Below, one piece after another: positions 40,474-53,196 of a DNA stretch of 64,000 nucleotides. The DNA comes from Cellulomonas sp. (GTDB taxonomy: Bacteria; Actinomycetota; Actinomycetes; Actinomycetales; Cellulomonadaceae): the NCBI RefSeq assembly GCF_015234515.1, contig NZ_JADGMY010000017.1, positions 82,826 to 146,825 of the forward strand, in the 5' to 3' direction. The position numbers and the translations under genes are program-made. Positions within the stretch are counted from its first letter, which is position 1, and every line of letters begins with the position of its first letter. The notes under the pieces were generated by a model. The model saw only the letters and a program-made list of their open reading frames with translations, did no database searches and was not told the origin of the DNA.

Positions 40474-42660
40474 TCACAGCAGGTCGGTCGGGTCCACCTG
40501 GGCGCGGACGGTGCCGCCCTCACGCCGCGCGCTACGGATCGCCAGCGACGCGGCGACGGCTCGCGCGAGCGTCGCGCCCTGGGCCGGAGGCACGCGCAGG
40601 AGCGCACGCACCTCGGGCTCGAGCGCGGGCCCCCGTTGCTCGTCGACCGGCTGCGGCACGGGGCCGAGGACCTCGAGCGCGGGAACCTCGACACGCGCGA
40701 CGACCGCCGCCACCGCGTCACGGGTGCCCGTCAGGGCTGCGACCCGCACGGCGGGCGGCAGCCGCAGCTCGGTACGTTCGTCGAGCTCACGCTCGGCGAG
40801 TCCGGCGGGGTCCCACCGGACGAGCGCCTGCGTGGGGCGCGCCGCCCCGTCACCGACCAGCAGCACCTGACCCCCGTCGCCGGCGGGTCGGACGAGCGCG
40901 GCCGCGGCCAGCCAGCGCCGCAGCGCGTCCACCTCGGCGCCCAGTCGCTCACCGGCGCTCGCGACCGCGGCGTCCAGCAGGACGGCCGCCGCGTAGCCCG
41001 ACGGCGCGTACGGTTCGGCACCCGGGGTCGCGACGACCAGCGCCGGCCGGTCCGGCACCTCCGCGAGGACTCCCCCCTCGACGCGGGCACCCGAGACCCG
41101 GACGGTGGTGCCGGGGAACGCACGCCCGAGCTCCTCGGCGGTGCGTTCCGACCCGACGCGCACCGAGCGCAGGCCCGAGGCGCCGCACTCGTCGCACCGC
41201 CGGTCGGTCGCGAGACGTCCGCACCAGCCGCACGCCGGCGGACCGTCGCCACGCGTCAGTCCCAGCGGTCCGTGGCACGCACCGCACCGAGCAGGCGTGC
41301 GGCAGCGGACGCACGCGACGACGGGGACGTAGCCCGCACGTGGGACCTGGACCAGGACGGGACCCACAGCCAGCGCGTCGCGCAGGACGCGCCAGGCCGG
41401 CGCCGGCAGCCGCGCGGCGGCGGCCGGGCCCTCCCGCGCGAGCTCGACGCTCGTCAGCGCGGTGACCCGCGGCGTGCACGCCCGGACGACCGCACGGTCC
41501 GCCACCACCTCGCGCGCCCACCCGGAGACGACGAGCTGCTGCGCCTCGACCGTCCGGGCGTGCCCACCGACGAGCAGCGCGGCGCCCTCGAGCTCCGAGC
41601 GCAGCGCGAGGACGTCCCTGACGTGCGGGTACGGCGCCCGCGGCTCGGCGTGCTGCAGGTCGCCGTCGTCCCAGCAGACCGCCAGGCCCAGGTCCGCGAC
41701 GGGTGCGAACGCCGACGCGCGGGTGCCGACCACGACGCGGGCACGACCCCGCAGCGCCGCGAGGAACGCGCGGTACCGGGCCGCGGGACCGTCGTCGGCC
41801 ACGAGCCGCGCGACCACGCCGCCGTCGGCGACGTCCAGGAGGTCCACCTCCCTGAGCGCCGCGCACACCCGGTCGACGTCACGGCGGTCGGGCAGCACCA
41901 CGAGCGCACCACGTCCGCCGTGGACGCACGTCGCGACCGCCTGGGCGAGCGCCGCCGCCCACCGTCGGTCGCCGGTGCCGGGCAACGCCGTCCACACGGC
42001 GCGCGGGGCGCCCCCGGCGTGCACGTGGCGCAGGAACGCAGGACCGCCGCGGTAGGCGTCCCACCCCGGTGCGTCGGGCCGCCCGGCGCCCCGGGGGGCG
42101 TCGCCGGGCGCGGCCGGGACCACGACCGGCGCGGCGGTGTCCGCGCTCTGCACGGCGGTGTCCGCGCTCTGCACGGCGGCGTCCGCGGTCTGCGCTGCCG
42201 CGTCCGACGTGCTCTCGCCCTCGACGCGCGCGTGCCGGGGCGGGACCGCGAGACGTAGCACGTCGGCGAGCGTGCCCGCCCAACGGTCGGCGACCGCCCG
42301 CGCCAGGACCGCGACCTGCGGCGTGACGACCGGTTCGCGCGACACGACGCGCCGCACCGGCAGCAGACGACCCTCGTGCTCGGCGTGCTCGACCCGGTCG
42401 AGCAGCCAGCCGTCGACGTCCTGTCCGGCGAACCGGACCTTGACGCGGACGCCTGGCCGGGCCGCCGCGTCCAGGGTCTGAGGGACGACGTACTCGAACG
42501 GCCGGTCGAGGTGTGCCGGCGCGAGGTCGACGCACACACGAGCCACGGGGAGCCGCGCGGCGGGGCCCGGCGGCGCGGCGACACGTCGCCGACGCGCCGG
42601 CGGCACCTCGAGCCCCGCCAGGGCGGGCTGCTCGGGAGGGGTACCGGTCACGGGGCACAT
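40474..42660 (-). CDS. priA: Primosomal protein PriA, helicase-inactive type
   Basis: This 728-residue protein has the PriA layout but lacks ATPase motifs. The N-terminal 3' DNA-binding domain (PVARVCVDLAPAHLDRPFEY, RVKVRFAGQDVDGWLLDRV) is clear. The Walker A position reads ALPGTGDRRWA, with no GKT, and the DEEH box is replaced by CWDDGD. The zinc module has eight Cys in CVRCRTPARCGACHG, CGWCG and CDECG. Residues ~165-195 contain a seven-residue repeat (AVQSADT). Actinobacterial PriA proteins are often degenerate in the same way, so a structural role in replication restart without unwinding is likely. ATG 42660 is the assumed start; GTG three codons on is an alternative. Confidence 0.87.
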   Translation of the reverse strand: MCPVTGTPPEQPALAGLEVPPARRRRVAAPPGPAARLPVARVCVDLAPAHLDRPFEYVVPQTLDAAARPGVRVKVRFAGQDVDGWLLDRVEHAEHEGRLLPVRRVVSREPVVTPQVAVLARAVADRWAGTLADVLRLAVPPRHARVEGESTSDAAAQTADAAVQSADTAVQSADTAAPVVVPAAPGDAPRGAGRPDAPGWDAYRGGPAFLRHVHAGGAPRAVWTALPGTGDRRWAAALAQAVATCVHGGRGALVVLPDRRDVDRVCAALREVDLLDVADGGVVARLVADDGPAARYRAFLAALRGRARVVVGTRASAFAPVADLGLAVCWDDGDLQHAEPRAPYPHVRDVLALRSELEGAALLVGGHARTVEAQQLVVSGWAREVVADRAVVRACTPRVTALTSVELAREGPAAAARLPAPAWRVLRDALAVGPVLVQVPRAGYVPVVACVRCRTPARCGACHGPLGLTRGDGPPACGWCGRLATDRRCDECGASGLRSVRVGSERTAEELGRAFPGTTVRVSGARVEGGVLAEVPDRPALVVATPGAEPYAPSGYAAAVLLDAAVASAGERLGAEVDALRRWLAAAALVRPAGDGGQVLLVGDGAARPTQALVRWDPAGLAERELDERTELRLPPAVRVAALTGTRDAVAAVVARVEVPALEVLGPVPQPVDEQRGPALEPEVRALLRVPPAQGATLARAVAASLAIRSARREGGTVRAQVDPTDLL
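42133..42195. repeat. 21-bp tandem repeat inside priA
   Basis: Two identical copies of a 21-nt unit (42133-42153 and 42154-42174) and a third partly diverged copy (42175-42195) keep the reading frame. They encode a repeated AVQSADT-like heptad in an insert between the DNA-binding and helicase-like domains of PriA. Confidence 0.75.
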
Positions 42661-42727
42661 CCCACCACGGAGCGCGGACGTCCTGCCGTCACGGGCCCCT
42701 CGTCGTACCGAACCCGAGGGCGCAGCG

Positions 42728-43927
42728 TCAGCCGACGGCCGAGAGCAGCGCGGCCGTGCGGTCCGTCCGCTCCCACGTGAACTCGGGCAGCTCGCGACCG
42801 AAGTGCCCGTAGGCGGCCGTCCGCCGGTACACAGGGCGCAGCAGGTCCAGGTCGCGGATGATCGCGGCCGGCCGGAGGTCGAACACCTCGCGGATGGCGG
42901 CCGTCAGCGCGTCGTCGGAGACGGTCCCCGTGCCGAACGTCTCCACGTACAGGCCGACGGGGTGCGCCTTGCCGATCGCGTAGGCGACCTGCACCTCGCA
43001 ACGGCGCGCGAGTCCGGCGGCCACGACGTTCTTGGCGACCCACCGCATGGCGTACGCAGCCGACCGGTCGACCTTCGACGGGTCCTTGCCCGAGAAGGCC
43101 CCGCCACCGTGGCGTGCCATGCCCCCGTACGTGTCGACGATGATCTTGCGTCCGGTGAGCCCGGCGTCGCCCTGAGGGCCGCCGATGACGAACTGCCCGG
43201 TGGGGTTGACCAGCAGGCGGTGGCCGGACGTCTCGATACCGGCGTCCGCGAGCACGGGTGCCACCACGAGCTCGGCGACCTGGGCTGCGAGGGTCGACTC
43301 GGCGAGGTCCGGCTCGTGCTGCGTGGACAGCACGACGGTGTCGAGCGAGACAGGCGTGTCACCGTCGTAGCCGACGGTCACCTGCGTCTTGCCGTCGGGG
43401 CGCAGGCCCTGCAGGGTGCCGTCCTTGCGCACCTGCGCGAGCCGCTCCGCCAACCGGTGCGCCAGCCAGATCGGCAACGGCAGCAGCGAGGGGGTCTCGT
43501 CGCTCGCGTACCCGAACATCAGGCCCTGGTCGCCGGCCCCCTGGAGGTCCAGCGGGTCGAGGTCCCGGTCGTCCTGACGGACCTCGATCGCCTTGTCGAC
43601 GCCCGCCGCGATGTCCGGCGACTGCTGGCCGATCGACACCGAGACGCCGCAGGAGTCACCGTCGAAGCCGATGAGCGACGACGTGTATCCGATACCGCGG
43701 ACCACCTCGCGCACGATCTGCGGGATCTCGACGTACGCGCTCGTCGTCACCTCACCGGCCACGTGCACGAGGCCGGTGGTGACCATCGTCTCCACCGCCA
43801 CCCGGGCGCTCGTGTCCTGCTCGAGGATCGCGTCGAGGATCGCGTCGGAGATCTGGTCACAGATCTTGTCGGGGTGACCCTCCGTCACGGACTCCGAGGT
43901 GAACAGGCGGAGAGGCGTAGAGGTCAT
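42728..43927 (-). CDS. metK: S-adenosylmethionine synthetase
   Basis: This 399-residue enzyme makes S-adenosylmethionine from ATP and methionine. Signature segments are [20 protein letters not shown] near the N-terminus, [52 protein letters not shown] and [20 protein letters not shown]. The length is normal. ATG 43927 overlaps the coaBC stop (ATGA), and the gene is cotranscribed with coaBC and rpoZ, as in many Actinobacteria. Confidence 0.97.
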   Translation of the reverse strand: MTSTPLRLFTSESVTEGHPDKICDQISDAILDAILEQDTSARVAVETMVTTGLVHVAGEVTTSAYVEIPQIVREVVRGIGYTSSLIGFDGDSCGVSVSIGQQSPDIAAGVDKAIEVRQDDRDLDPLDLQGAGDQGLMFGYASDETPSLLPLPIWLAHRLAERLAQVRKDGTLQGLRPDGKTQVTVGYDGDTPVSLDTVVLSTQHEPDLAESTLAAQVAELVVAPVLADAGIETSGHRLLVNPTGQFVIGGPQGDAGLTGRKIIVDTYGGMARHGGGAFSGKDPSKVDRSAAYAMRWVAKNVVAAGLARRCEVQVAYAIGKAHPVGLYVETFGTGTVSDDALTAAIREVFDLRPAAIIRDLDLLRPVYRRTAAYGHFGRELPEFTWERTDRTAALLSAVG

Positions 43928-45174
43928 GCGTGAAGGGTAGCGGCGTCGTCGGGCCTTGCTGCACGACCGTCCACGACCGGGACTGCGACGTCCCAGATCG
44001 CGTGTCCGACCTCGAGCTTGGTGCCCTGTGCCGTCGTGAGGACGGCGCCGTCCGCGTCGAGGACGGTGATCTCGTTGGTGGTCGTGCCGAATCCACGCCC
44101 GCCACCGACAGGGTTCACGACGAGCAGGTCCGCGCCCTTGCGTCGGGCCTTGGCGCGCGCGTGGTCGAGGACCGAACCGTCGGTGTCCCCCGTCTCGGCT
44201 GCGAAGCCCACGACGACCTGACCGGGCCGCGGCGGGTCGGTGACCAGCTCGCGCAGCACGTCGGTCGTCTCGACCAGTGTCAGCGTGGTGGAGTCCCCGG
44301 TCTTCTTCAGCTTGGCGTCCGCCGTGGTGGCCGGACGGTAGTCGGCCACGGCGGCGGCCATGACGACGACGTCGGCGAGCCTGGCGGCCGCGCGGACCGC
44401 GGACCGCAGCTGCTCGCCGGTCTCGACGGGGACGACGTCGATGCCGGGGCCCAGCCCGGCGAGCACCTCGCTCCCGACGTTGGCGGCGACGAGCGTCACC
44501 AGCGCTCCGCGTTCCTCCGCGGCGTGGGCCAGCGCGACACCTTGGCGGCCGGACGACCGGTTCCCGAGGAAGCGCACCGGGTCGAGGGGCTCGCGGGTCC
44601 CGCCGGCGGACACGACCACGCGCCGGCCGGACAGGTCGGCCGGTCGTCCGGGCGCCAGGAGGGCGAGGGCCGCGTGCGCGATCTCCTCCGGCTCCGGGAG
44701 CCGACCGGCCCCGGAGTCCTGACCCGTGAGCCGACCGGTGGCGGGCTCCAGGACGTGCACACCGCGGGCGCGCAGCGTCGCCACGTTGGCGGTCGTCGCC
44801 GGGTGCTCCCACATCTCCGTGTGCATGGCGGGCGCGAGCAGCACGGGGCAGCGTGCGACCAGCATCGTCGCGGTCAGGAGGTCGTCCGCCCGGCCCGCCG
44901 CGGCGCGGGCCAGGAGGTCGGCCGTGGCGGGCGCCACGACGACGAGGTCCGCACCCTTGCCGACGGCCACGTGCGCGACCTGGTCGACGTCCTCGAAGAC
45001 GTCGGTGGTGACGGGCTCCCCTGACAGGGCCTCCCAGGTCGCCCGCCCGACGAACTCCAGCGACGCGCGCGTCGGCACCACACGGACGGCGTGACCCTGC
45101 TCGCGCAGGAGCCGGAGCAGCAGCACCGCCTTGTAGGCGGCGATGCCGCCCGCGACGCCGAGGACGATGCGCAT
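43924..45174 (-). CDS. coaBC: Bifunctional phosphopantothenoylcysteine decarboxylase/synthetase
   Basis: This 416-residue fusion carries out two steps of coenzyme A synthesis. The N-terminal CoaC flavoprotein part has [40 protein letters not shown] and [20 protein letters not shown] with the active-site His; the C-terminal CoaB part has [53 protein letters not shown] and [13 protein letters not shown] 45174 starts 11 nt after the rpoZ stop. Confidence 0.95.
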   Translation of the reverse strand: MRIVLGVAGGIAAYKAVLLLRLLREQGHAVRVVPTRASLEFVGRATWEALSGEPVTTDVFEDVDQVAHVAVGKGADLVVVAPATADLLARAAAGRADDLLTATMLVARCPVLLAPAMHTEMWEHPATTANVATLRARGVHVLEPATGRLTGQDSGAGRLPEPEEIAHAALALLAPGRPADLSGRRVVVSAGGTREPLDPVRFLGNRSSGRQGVALAHAAEERGALVTLVAANVGSEVLAGLGPGIDVVPVETGEQLRSAVRAAARLADVVVMAAAVADYRPATTADAKLKKTGDSTTLTLVETTDVLRELVTDPPRPGQVVVGFAAETGDTDGSVLDHARAKARRKGADLLVVNPVGGGRGFGTTTNEITVLDADGAVLTTAQGTKLEVGHAIWDVAVPVVDGRAARPDDAATLHA

Positions 45175-45185
45175 GGGTCGAGGCC

Positions 45186-45452
45186 TCAGGCCTCCGGGAC
45201 CGACTCGGACGTCAGCAGGCCCGCGTCGATCTCGCGCATCGCGATCGACAGCGGCTTCTCCTGGGGGCGCGTCTCGACGAGCGGCCCGACGTACTCGAGC
45301 AGGCCCTCGTTCAGCTGCGCGTAGTAGGCGTTGATCTGCCGCGCGCGCTTGGCGGAGAACAGCACGAGCGCGTACTTGGAGTCGGCGCGCTCGAGCAGGC
45401 GGTCGATCGGCGGGTCGGTGATGCCCGTGGGGGCGGCAACGGTTCCGGACAC
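45186..45452 (-). CDS. rpoZ: RNA polymerase omega subunit
   Basis: This 88-residue subunit helps fold and hold the beta-prime chain of RNA polymerase. The conserved core is [40 protein letters not shown], with a C-terminal actinobacterial stretch ([15 protein letters not shown]). GTG 45452 has GGGAG 7 nt upstream. It is the first gene of an rpoZ-coaBC-metK transcript and follows gmk by 135 nt. Confidence 0.95.
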   Translation of the reverse strand: MSGTVAAPTGITDPPIDRLLERADSKYALVLFSAKRARQINAYYAQLNEGLLEYVGPLVETRPQEKPLSIAMREIDAGLLTSESVPEA

Positions 45453-45553
45453 GGAGGACTCCCGTCCTGTCGGAGAGTGGTGCGAATTCGCAGGCGCCGC
45501 GGGCTGTGGCCCGTGGTCCAGATCGGGCAGCGCGCGGCGCAGTCGAGCCCTAT

Positions 45554-45573
45554 GGTACCCGGTCCGGGGTACC
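45554..45573. repeat. Inverted repeat upstream of rpoZ
   Basis: GGTACCC (45554-45560) and GGGTACC (45567-45573) flank a 6-nt spacer. It overlaps a possible minus-strand -10 (TACCAT, 45552-45557) about 100 nt before rpoZ, so it could be an operator or the end of the gmk transcript. Confidence 0.4.
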
Positions 45574-45587
45574 CGGCGGGTGCGTCG

Positions 45588-46154
45588 TCAGACGCGGACG
45601 CCCATCAGGCGCACGATCTCGTCCGTCGCGCGGTGCACGTCGTCGTTCACGACCACGTGGTCGAACTCGGACTCCGCCGCGAGCTCCACCCGGGCGGTGG
45701 CGAGGCGGCGCTCCCGCTCCTCCTCGCCCTCGGTCCCCCGTCCGACGAGCCGGCGGACCAGCTCGTCCCACGACGGCGGGGCGAGGAACACGAAGCGCGC
45801 GTCCGGCATCGACTGCCGTACCTGCCGCGCACCCTGCAGGTCGATCTCCAGCAGCGCCGGCTCCCCGGCCTCGAGCCGCTCGACCACGGGCCGCCGCGGT
45901 GTCCCGTAGCGGTTGCGACCGTGCACCACGGCCCACTCGAGCAGCTCGCCCCTCGCCGCCATCTCGTCGAAGCGTTCGGGGGTCACGAAGTGGTAGTGCA
46001 GCCCGTCCACCTCTCCGGGTCGCGGCTCGCGGGTCGTCATCGACACGGACAGCCAGACCTGGGGGTACCGGGCGCGGATGTCGGCCGAGACCGTCCCCTT
46101 GCCCACGGCGGTCGGTCCGGCGAGCACGGTGAGCCGTGCCGGCGTGGTCGTCAT
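45588..46154 (-). CDS. gmk: Guanylate kinase
   Basis: This 188-residue enzyme phosphorylates GMP with ATP. The P-loop is [17 protein letters not shown] (residues ~10-25); GMP-binding segments include [20 protein letters not shown] and [20 protein letters not shown], with [19 protein letters not shown] following. The length is normal. The usual Gly-Pro-Ser of the loop is here Gly-Pro-Thr. ATG 46154 has a weak GGAG 13 nt upstream. mihF lies upstream on the same strand, separated by a hairpin. Confidence 0.95.
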   Translation of the reverse strand: MTTTPARLTVLAGPTAVGKGTVSADIRARYPQVWLSVSMTTREPRPGEVDGLHYHFVTPERFDEMAARGELLEWAVVHGRNRYGTPRRPVVERLEAGEPALLEIDLQGARQVRQSMPDARFVFLAPPSWDELVRRLVGRGTEGEEERERRLATARVELAAESEFDHVVVNDDVHRATDEIVRLMGVRV

Positions 46155-46212
46155 GGGTGGTGCACCGCTCCAGATCCGGGGTGAGCTGTCCGGACGGCTC
46201 CGGACACGCAAG

Positions 46213-46244
46213 CGGCGCCCCGTCCGGGCTCGGACGGGGCGCCG
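46213..46244. terminator. Hairpin terminator after mihF
   Basis: A 14-bp perfect stem (46213-46226 with 46231-46244) closes on a GGCT loop, 16 nt after the mihF stop and before gmk. There is no T-run. It may terminate or attenuate mihF transcripts so that gmk is made at a lower level. Confidence 0.75.
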
Positions 46245-46260
46245 TGGACTTACGGGACGC

Positions 46261-46572
46261 TCAGCCGAACCGGTCGACGAGCGCCTTGACCTGGTGCGGG
46301 CCGAGGCCACGCACCCGGCGCGTCTCCGAGATGCCGATCTCGGACATGATCGCACGGGCCTTGACCTTCCCCACACCGGGAAGCGACTCCAGCAGGGCGG
46401 CGACCTTCAGCTTGCCGATCGTCTCGTCCTGCTGGCCCTGCTCGATCACCTCCGAGAGGGAGCCCTGCGAGTACTTCAGGCGGTTCTTCACCTCGGCGCG
46501 CGCATGCCGCGCGACCTTGGCCTTCTCGAGCGCGGCGGCTCGTTGTTCGGGAGTCAGCGGAGGAAGAGCCAC
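46261..46572 (-). CDS. mihF: Mycobacterial-type integration host factor mIHF
   Basis: This 103-residue nucleoid protein bends DNA in Actinobacteria and was first found as the host factor for phage L5 integration. The N-terminus [19 protein letters not shown] and the helical [18 protein letters not shown] lead to the helix-two-turn-helix DNA-binding domain ([39 protein letters not shown]). GTG 46572 gives the family N-terminus and has AAGG 8 nt upstream; a start three codons earlier is less likely. Confidence 0.95.
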   Translation of the reverse strand: MALPPLTPEQRAAALEKAKVARHARAEVKNRLKYSQGSLSEVIEQGQQDETIGKLKVAALLESLPGVGKVKARAIMSEIGISETRRVRGLGPHQVKALVDRFG

Positions 46573-46635
46573 GCGCGTCACCTTCTCGTCACTGGGCCGG
46601 AGATCCTTGTCGCCGATGCGCGGGATCTGAAGACG

Positions 46636-46664
46636 AAACTAGCGACGAGGATGCCGCTCGGCAA
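46636..46664 (-). promoter_or_regulatory. Promoter of mihF
   Basis: On the minus strand TTGCCG (46659-46664) and TAGTTT (46636-46641) are 17 nt apart, close to the housekeeping consensus. Transcription would start near 46629 and leave a leader of ~56 nt. Confidence 0.65.
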
Positions 46665-46763
46665 CGCGGGAGGCCGCGTGTCGTCGCGCGACCTGCGCCG
46701 ACGCCGCTCCGTAGGGCCGTCCCGCGCCCCACGGCGAGGGTGCGACGGGACCGGTCGAGACCG

Positions 46764-47597
46764 TCACGGAAGGGCCGCCGGCTCCGGCGCGAGGGCGCGG
46801 ACGTGGGCCACTGTGCAGCTGCGCAGCCGGGCGTCGTCGTCGACCAGGGCGGCGACCACGTCCTGGAACGCCTTGCGCAGCCCGCGCCCCGTGATCGGCA
46901 TCCCCACCGCGGCGACCACCCCGGTCCGCGGGTGGACCGAGGGGTGCGCGCGCACCCAGAGCTGGGGCGGCGGGCTGCCCTGCAGCGTCGCGACGAGGTC
47001 ACGACGGGATGCGAGCCAGGCGGCCATGGCGTGCCGGGTCGGCTCTCCGAGGGCGTAGCGCGTCCCGGCGAGGGTCAGGCTCACCTGGTCCTCCCCCAGG
47101 TCGGCGAGGCGTGCGGACCCGAGGTCGCGCTCAGGCGCGCCCGTGTCCGCGAGGGCCAGCACGTGCGCCCGGAAGCGGACCCAGACGTGCCACGACACCC
47201 CGTGAGGGCGTCTGCCGGCCGCCCGCGCGAGGAGCAGACGGGCCGGTGCCGTGTCGCGCAGCACGGGCGGCGTCGCGGGGCGGCGCAGCGCCCCCTGTGC
47301 GACGTCCGCGGTCGCGGGGTCGAGCAGCCGGGCCTCGACCGCGAACCGCACGAGCCCGCGTGCGGCGGTCGCCCGCTGCCGCACGGACGCCGCCGAGGGC
47401 TCGCGCCCGCTCCCGGTCGGCGACGTGAGCCACAGGCCCAGGCCGTCGCCCCCCGTCACAGCGCCGAACGCTTCGTCCCCCAGCGTGTCGGCCAGGTCGC
47501 GCAGCGCCCAGCGGTAGGCGCGCGCCGTGCTCGGGTGCCGGTCCCCCAGCGCGCCGAGGTACCGCCCCACGGCCTGCCCCACGGTCACGTCCACCAC
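46764..47597 (-). CDS. Truncated tyrosine-recombinase-like protein
   Basis: The 277-residue product resembles XerC-type tyrosine recombinases: an N-terminal core-binding region (VGQAVGRYLGALGDRHPSTA, RAYRWALRDLADTLG) and part of the catalytic domain (RFRAHVLALADTGAPERDLG, LASRRDLVATLQG, GMPITGRGLRKAFQDVVAAL). The end is cut short: after VAHVRALAPEPAALP the protein stops, so the HxxR box is degenerate and the nucleophilic Tyr is missing. It is therefore unlikely to recombine DNA. GTG 47597 is chosen because a TAAGGT -10 ends 7 nt before it. It lies alone between mihF and pyrF. Confidence 0.65.
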   Translation of the reverse strand: MVDVTVGQAVGRYLGALGDRHPSTARAYRWALRDLADTLGDEAFGAVTGGDGLGLWLTSPTGSGREPSAASVRQRATAARGLVRFAVEARLLDPATADVAQGALRRPATPPVLRDTAPARLLLARAAGRRPHGVSWHVWVRFRAHVLALADTGAPERDLGSARLADLGEDQVSLTLAGTRYALGEPTRHAMAAWLASRRDLVATLQGSPPPQLWVRAHPSVHPRTGVVAAVGMPITGRGLRKAFQDVVAALVDDDARLRSCTVAHVRALAPEPAALP

Positions 47598-47604
47598 GGC
47601 CCGC

Positions 47605-47610
47605 ACCTTA
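47605..47610 (-). promoter_or_regulatory. -10 element of the recombinase-like gene
   Basis: TAAGGT on the minus strand ends 7 nt before GTG 47597; a leaderless start is likely. Confidence 0.45.
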
Positions 47611-47695
47611 GCGACCTGCACCGACACCCCGTCGCCGGCGGTCTTCGAGGCCGGGCGCCGTGAGGCGCCCCTCCGTGGCGTGAGGGGCGCGATTT

Positions 47696-47738
47696 GGTGG
47701 CGCTAGGTTCCGTTATCTTTCGCTGGAGAGGCGCCACC
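47696..47738. repeat. Inverted repeat framing an AT-richer core
   Basis: GGTGGCGC (47696-47703) and GCGCCACC (47731-47738) are exact inverted copies around a 27-nt core that includes TTCCGTTATCTTTCG, unusually rich in A and T here. Two shorter hairpins (47653-47670 and 47667-47690) lie just to the left, nearer the recombinase-like gene. Whether it is a promoter, a terminator of the pyr operon or a relic recombination site is unknown. Confidence 0.5.
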
Positions 47739-47792
47739 GAGCCGGCCGTGGTCACGGTCGCGTCCTCACCACGGCCCGTGGCCGCGCCGACC

Positions 47793-48637
47793 TCAGCGCA
47801 GCGCCGACCCCGCGTCGACGCCCGCCCGCAGCGCCGCTGCCCGCAGCGCACCGACGTCAGGCCCGGCACGCAGGACTCCCCTGCTGGACGAGGCGAGCAC
47901 CTGCCGCCTGGCAGCACCGAAGACCTGCGCCAGCTCGGCGCTCCCTGCGCCCTGCGCGCCGACGCCCGGGGCGAGCAGCGGCCCGTTGACACCGAGCAGG
48001 TCCACGCCGGCCCGTGCCGCGGCGTCGCCCACCGTCGCACCGACGACCAGCCCGACCGAACCGAGCGGCGACGCGTCCGCGTTGATCGCCGCTGCCCGCG
48101 CCGCCACCATGGCCGCGACGCTCGCGCCGTCCTGCATGCGGGCGTGCTGCACCTCGTGGCCCTCCTTGTTCGAGGTGAGGCACAGCACGAACAGGCCCCG
48201 GCCGGTGGCCAGTGCGAGGTCGACCGCCGGATCCAGGGACCCGAAGCCCAGGTACGGCGAGACGGTCAGGGCGTCGCCGGCAAGGGGCGAGCCGTCCCGC
48301 AGGAACGCGTCGGCGTACGCCCCCATCGTCGAACCGATGTCCCCGCGCTTGGCGTCCACCACGACCAGCGTGCCGGTCTCGCGGCCCGCGGCCACGACCT
48401 CCTCCAGCACGGCCACCCCGGCCGATCCGTGGCGCTCGAAGAAGGCCGCCTGCGGCTTGACGGCCGCCACGCGTCCCGCGACGGCGTCCATGACCCGCAG
48501 TGCGAACTCCCGCACCCCCGCGGCGTCGTCGGGCAGGCCCCAGTCCGCCAGGAGCGACGCGTGCGGGTCGATGCCCACGCACAGGGGCCCGTGGGCATCC
48601 ATGGCTGCGGCCAGGCGAGCGCCGAACGCGACCGCGG

Positions 48638-48641
<4 letters not shown>
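47793..48641 (-). CDS. pyrF: Orotidine 5'-phosphate decarboxylase
   Basis: This 282-residue enzyme makes UMP by decarboxylating OMP. It is of the longer type found in Actinobacteria and proteobacteria: [59 protein letters not shown] (catalytic Asp-Lys), [13 protein letters not shown], and [14 protein letters not shown] 48641 overlaps the carB stop (GTGA). It is the last gene of the pyr operon. Confidence 0.95.
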
Positions 48642-51975
<3,334 letters not shown>

Positions 51976-51976
<1 letters not shown>

Positions 51977-53196
51977 CAGGCGGCGCCCTTTCCGGTGGTC
52001 GCGGCGTCCGGGGTCGAGCCGGCGCCGTCGCGGTGCGTGGTCATGAGGTCGAGGAAGCGGTCGAAGAGGTAGGCCGCGTCGTGCGGGCCGGCCGCCGCCT
52101 CGGGGTGGTACTGCACGGAGAAGGCGGGCAGGTCGAGCGCCTCGAGGCCCTCGACGACGTCGTCGTTGAGGTCGACGTGCGACACCCGCACGCGCCCGTA
52201 GCGACCGCCGTCGAAGGGGGCGGCGGTCTCGGCGTCGAGCGGTGCGTCGACGGCGAACCCGTGGTTGTGGGCCGTGATCTCCACCTTCCCGGTCGTCCGG
52301 TCGACCACGGGCTGGTTCACCCCGCGGTGCCCGTAGCGCAGCTTGTACGTGCCGAAGCCGAGCGCCCGGCCGAACAGCTGGTTGCCGTAGCAGATGCCGA
52401 AGAACGGGATCCGACGGTCGAGCACGCCGCGCAGCACGTCGATCTCGTGGCGGGCCGCGGACGGGTCGCCGGGACCGTTCGAGAAGAAGACGCCGTCGGG
52501 ACCGACCGCGAGCACGTCCTCGATGGCCGACGTCGCGGGCAGCACGTGCACCTCGATGCCGCGCTCCGCCATGCGCTGCGGCGTCATCGACTTGATGCCG
52601 AGGTCGACCGCGGCCACGCGTGCGCGCGGCTCCGCGAGGGGCGCGCCGTCCGGTCCCAGGGCGGGCACCACGTACGGCTCGGCGACGCTGACCTCGCCGG
52701 CGAGGTCGGCGCCGGCCATCTGCGGCGCGGCGAGCACCTCGTCGACGAGCTCGTCCACGGGGCGGCGCTCCCCCTCGGGGCGCACGAGAGCGTCGCCCGA
52801 GAAGATGCCCGCACGCATGACGCCGCGCTCGCGCAGGTGCCGCGTGAGCGCGCGCGTGTCGACGTCGCTGATCCCGACGACGCCCTGCGCCACGAGGTCC
52901 TCGTCGAGGGACCGGCGCGCACGCCAGCTCGACGACCGTCGCGCGGGGTCGCGCACCACGTACCCGGCCACCCAGATCCGGGTCGACTCGGGGTCCTCGT
53001 CGTTGACGCCGGTGTTGCCGATGTGCGGCGCCGTCATCACGACGATCTGCCGGTGGTAGGACGGGTCCGTCAGGGTCTCCTGGTAGCCCGTCATCCCGGT
53101 GTTGAAGACGATCTCGCCGACGGTCCGTCCGGTGGCCCCGTAGGCCCGCCCGACGAACGTGCGGCCGTCCTCGAGGACGAGGATCGCGTCGCTCAT
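51976..53196 (-). CDS. carA: Carbamoyl-phosphate synthase small (glutaminase) subunit
   Basis: This 406-residue subunit releases ammonia from glutamine for CarB. The N-terminal domain begins [20 protein letters not shown]; the class I amidotransferase domain has [51 protein letters not shown] with the nucleophilic Cys, and [16 protein letters not shown] with the His-Glu pair. ATG 53196 overlaps the stop of the preceding membrane protein gene (ATGA). The domain next to residue 85 ([17 protein letters not shown]) matches usual carA spacing. Confidence 0.96.

Noticed and set aside
39346..42258. 970-residue open frame on the plus strand
   Set aside because: It runs opposite fmt and priA, has low-complexity Arg/Gly/Ala composition and no ribosome-binding site.
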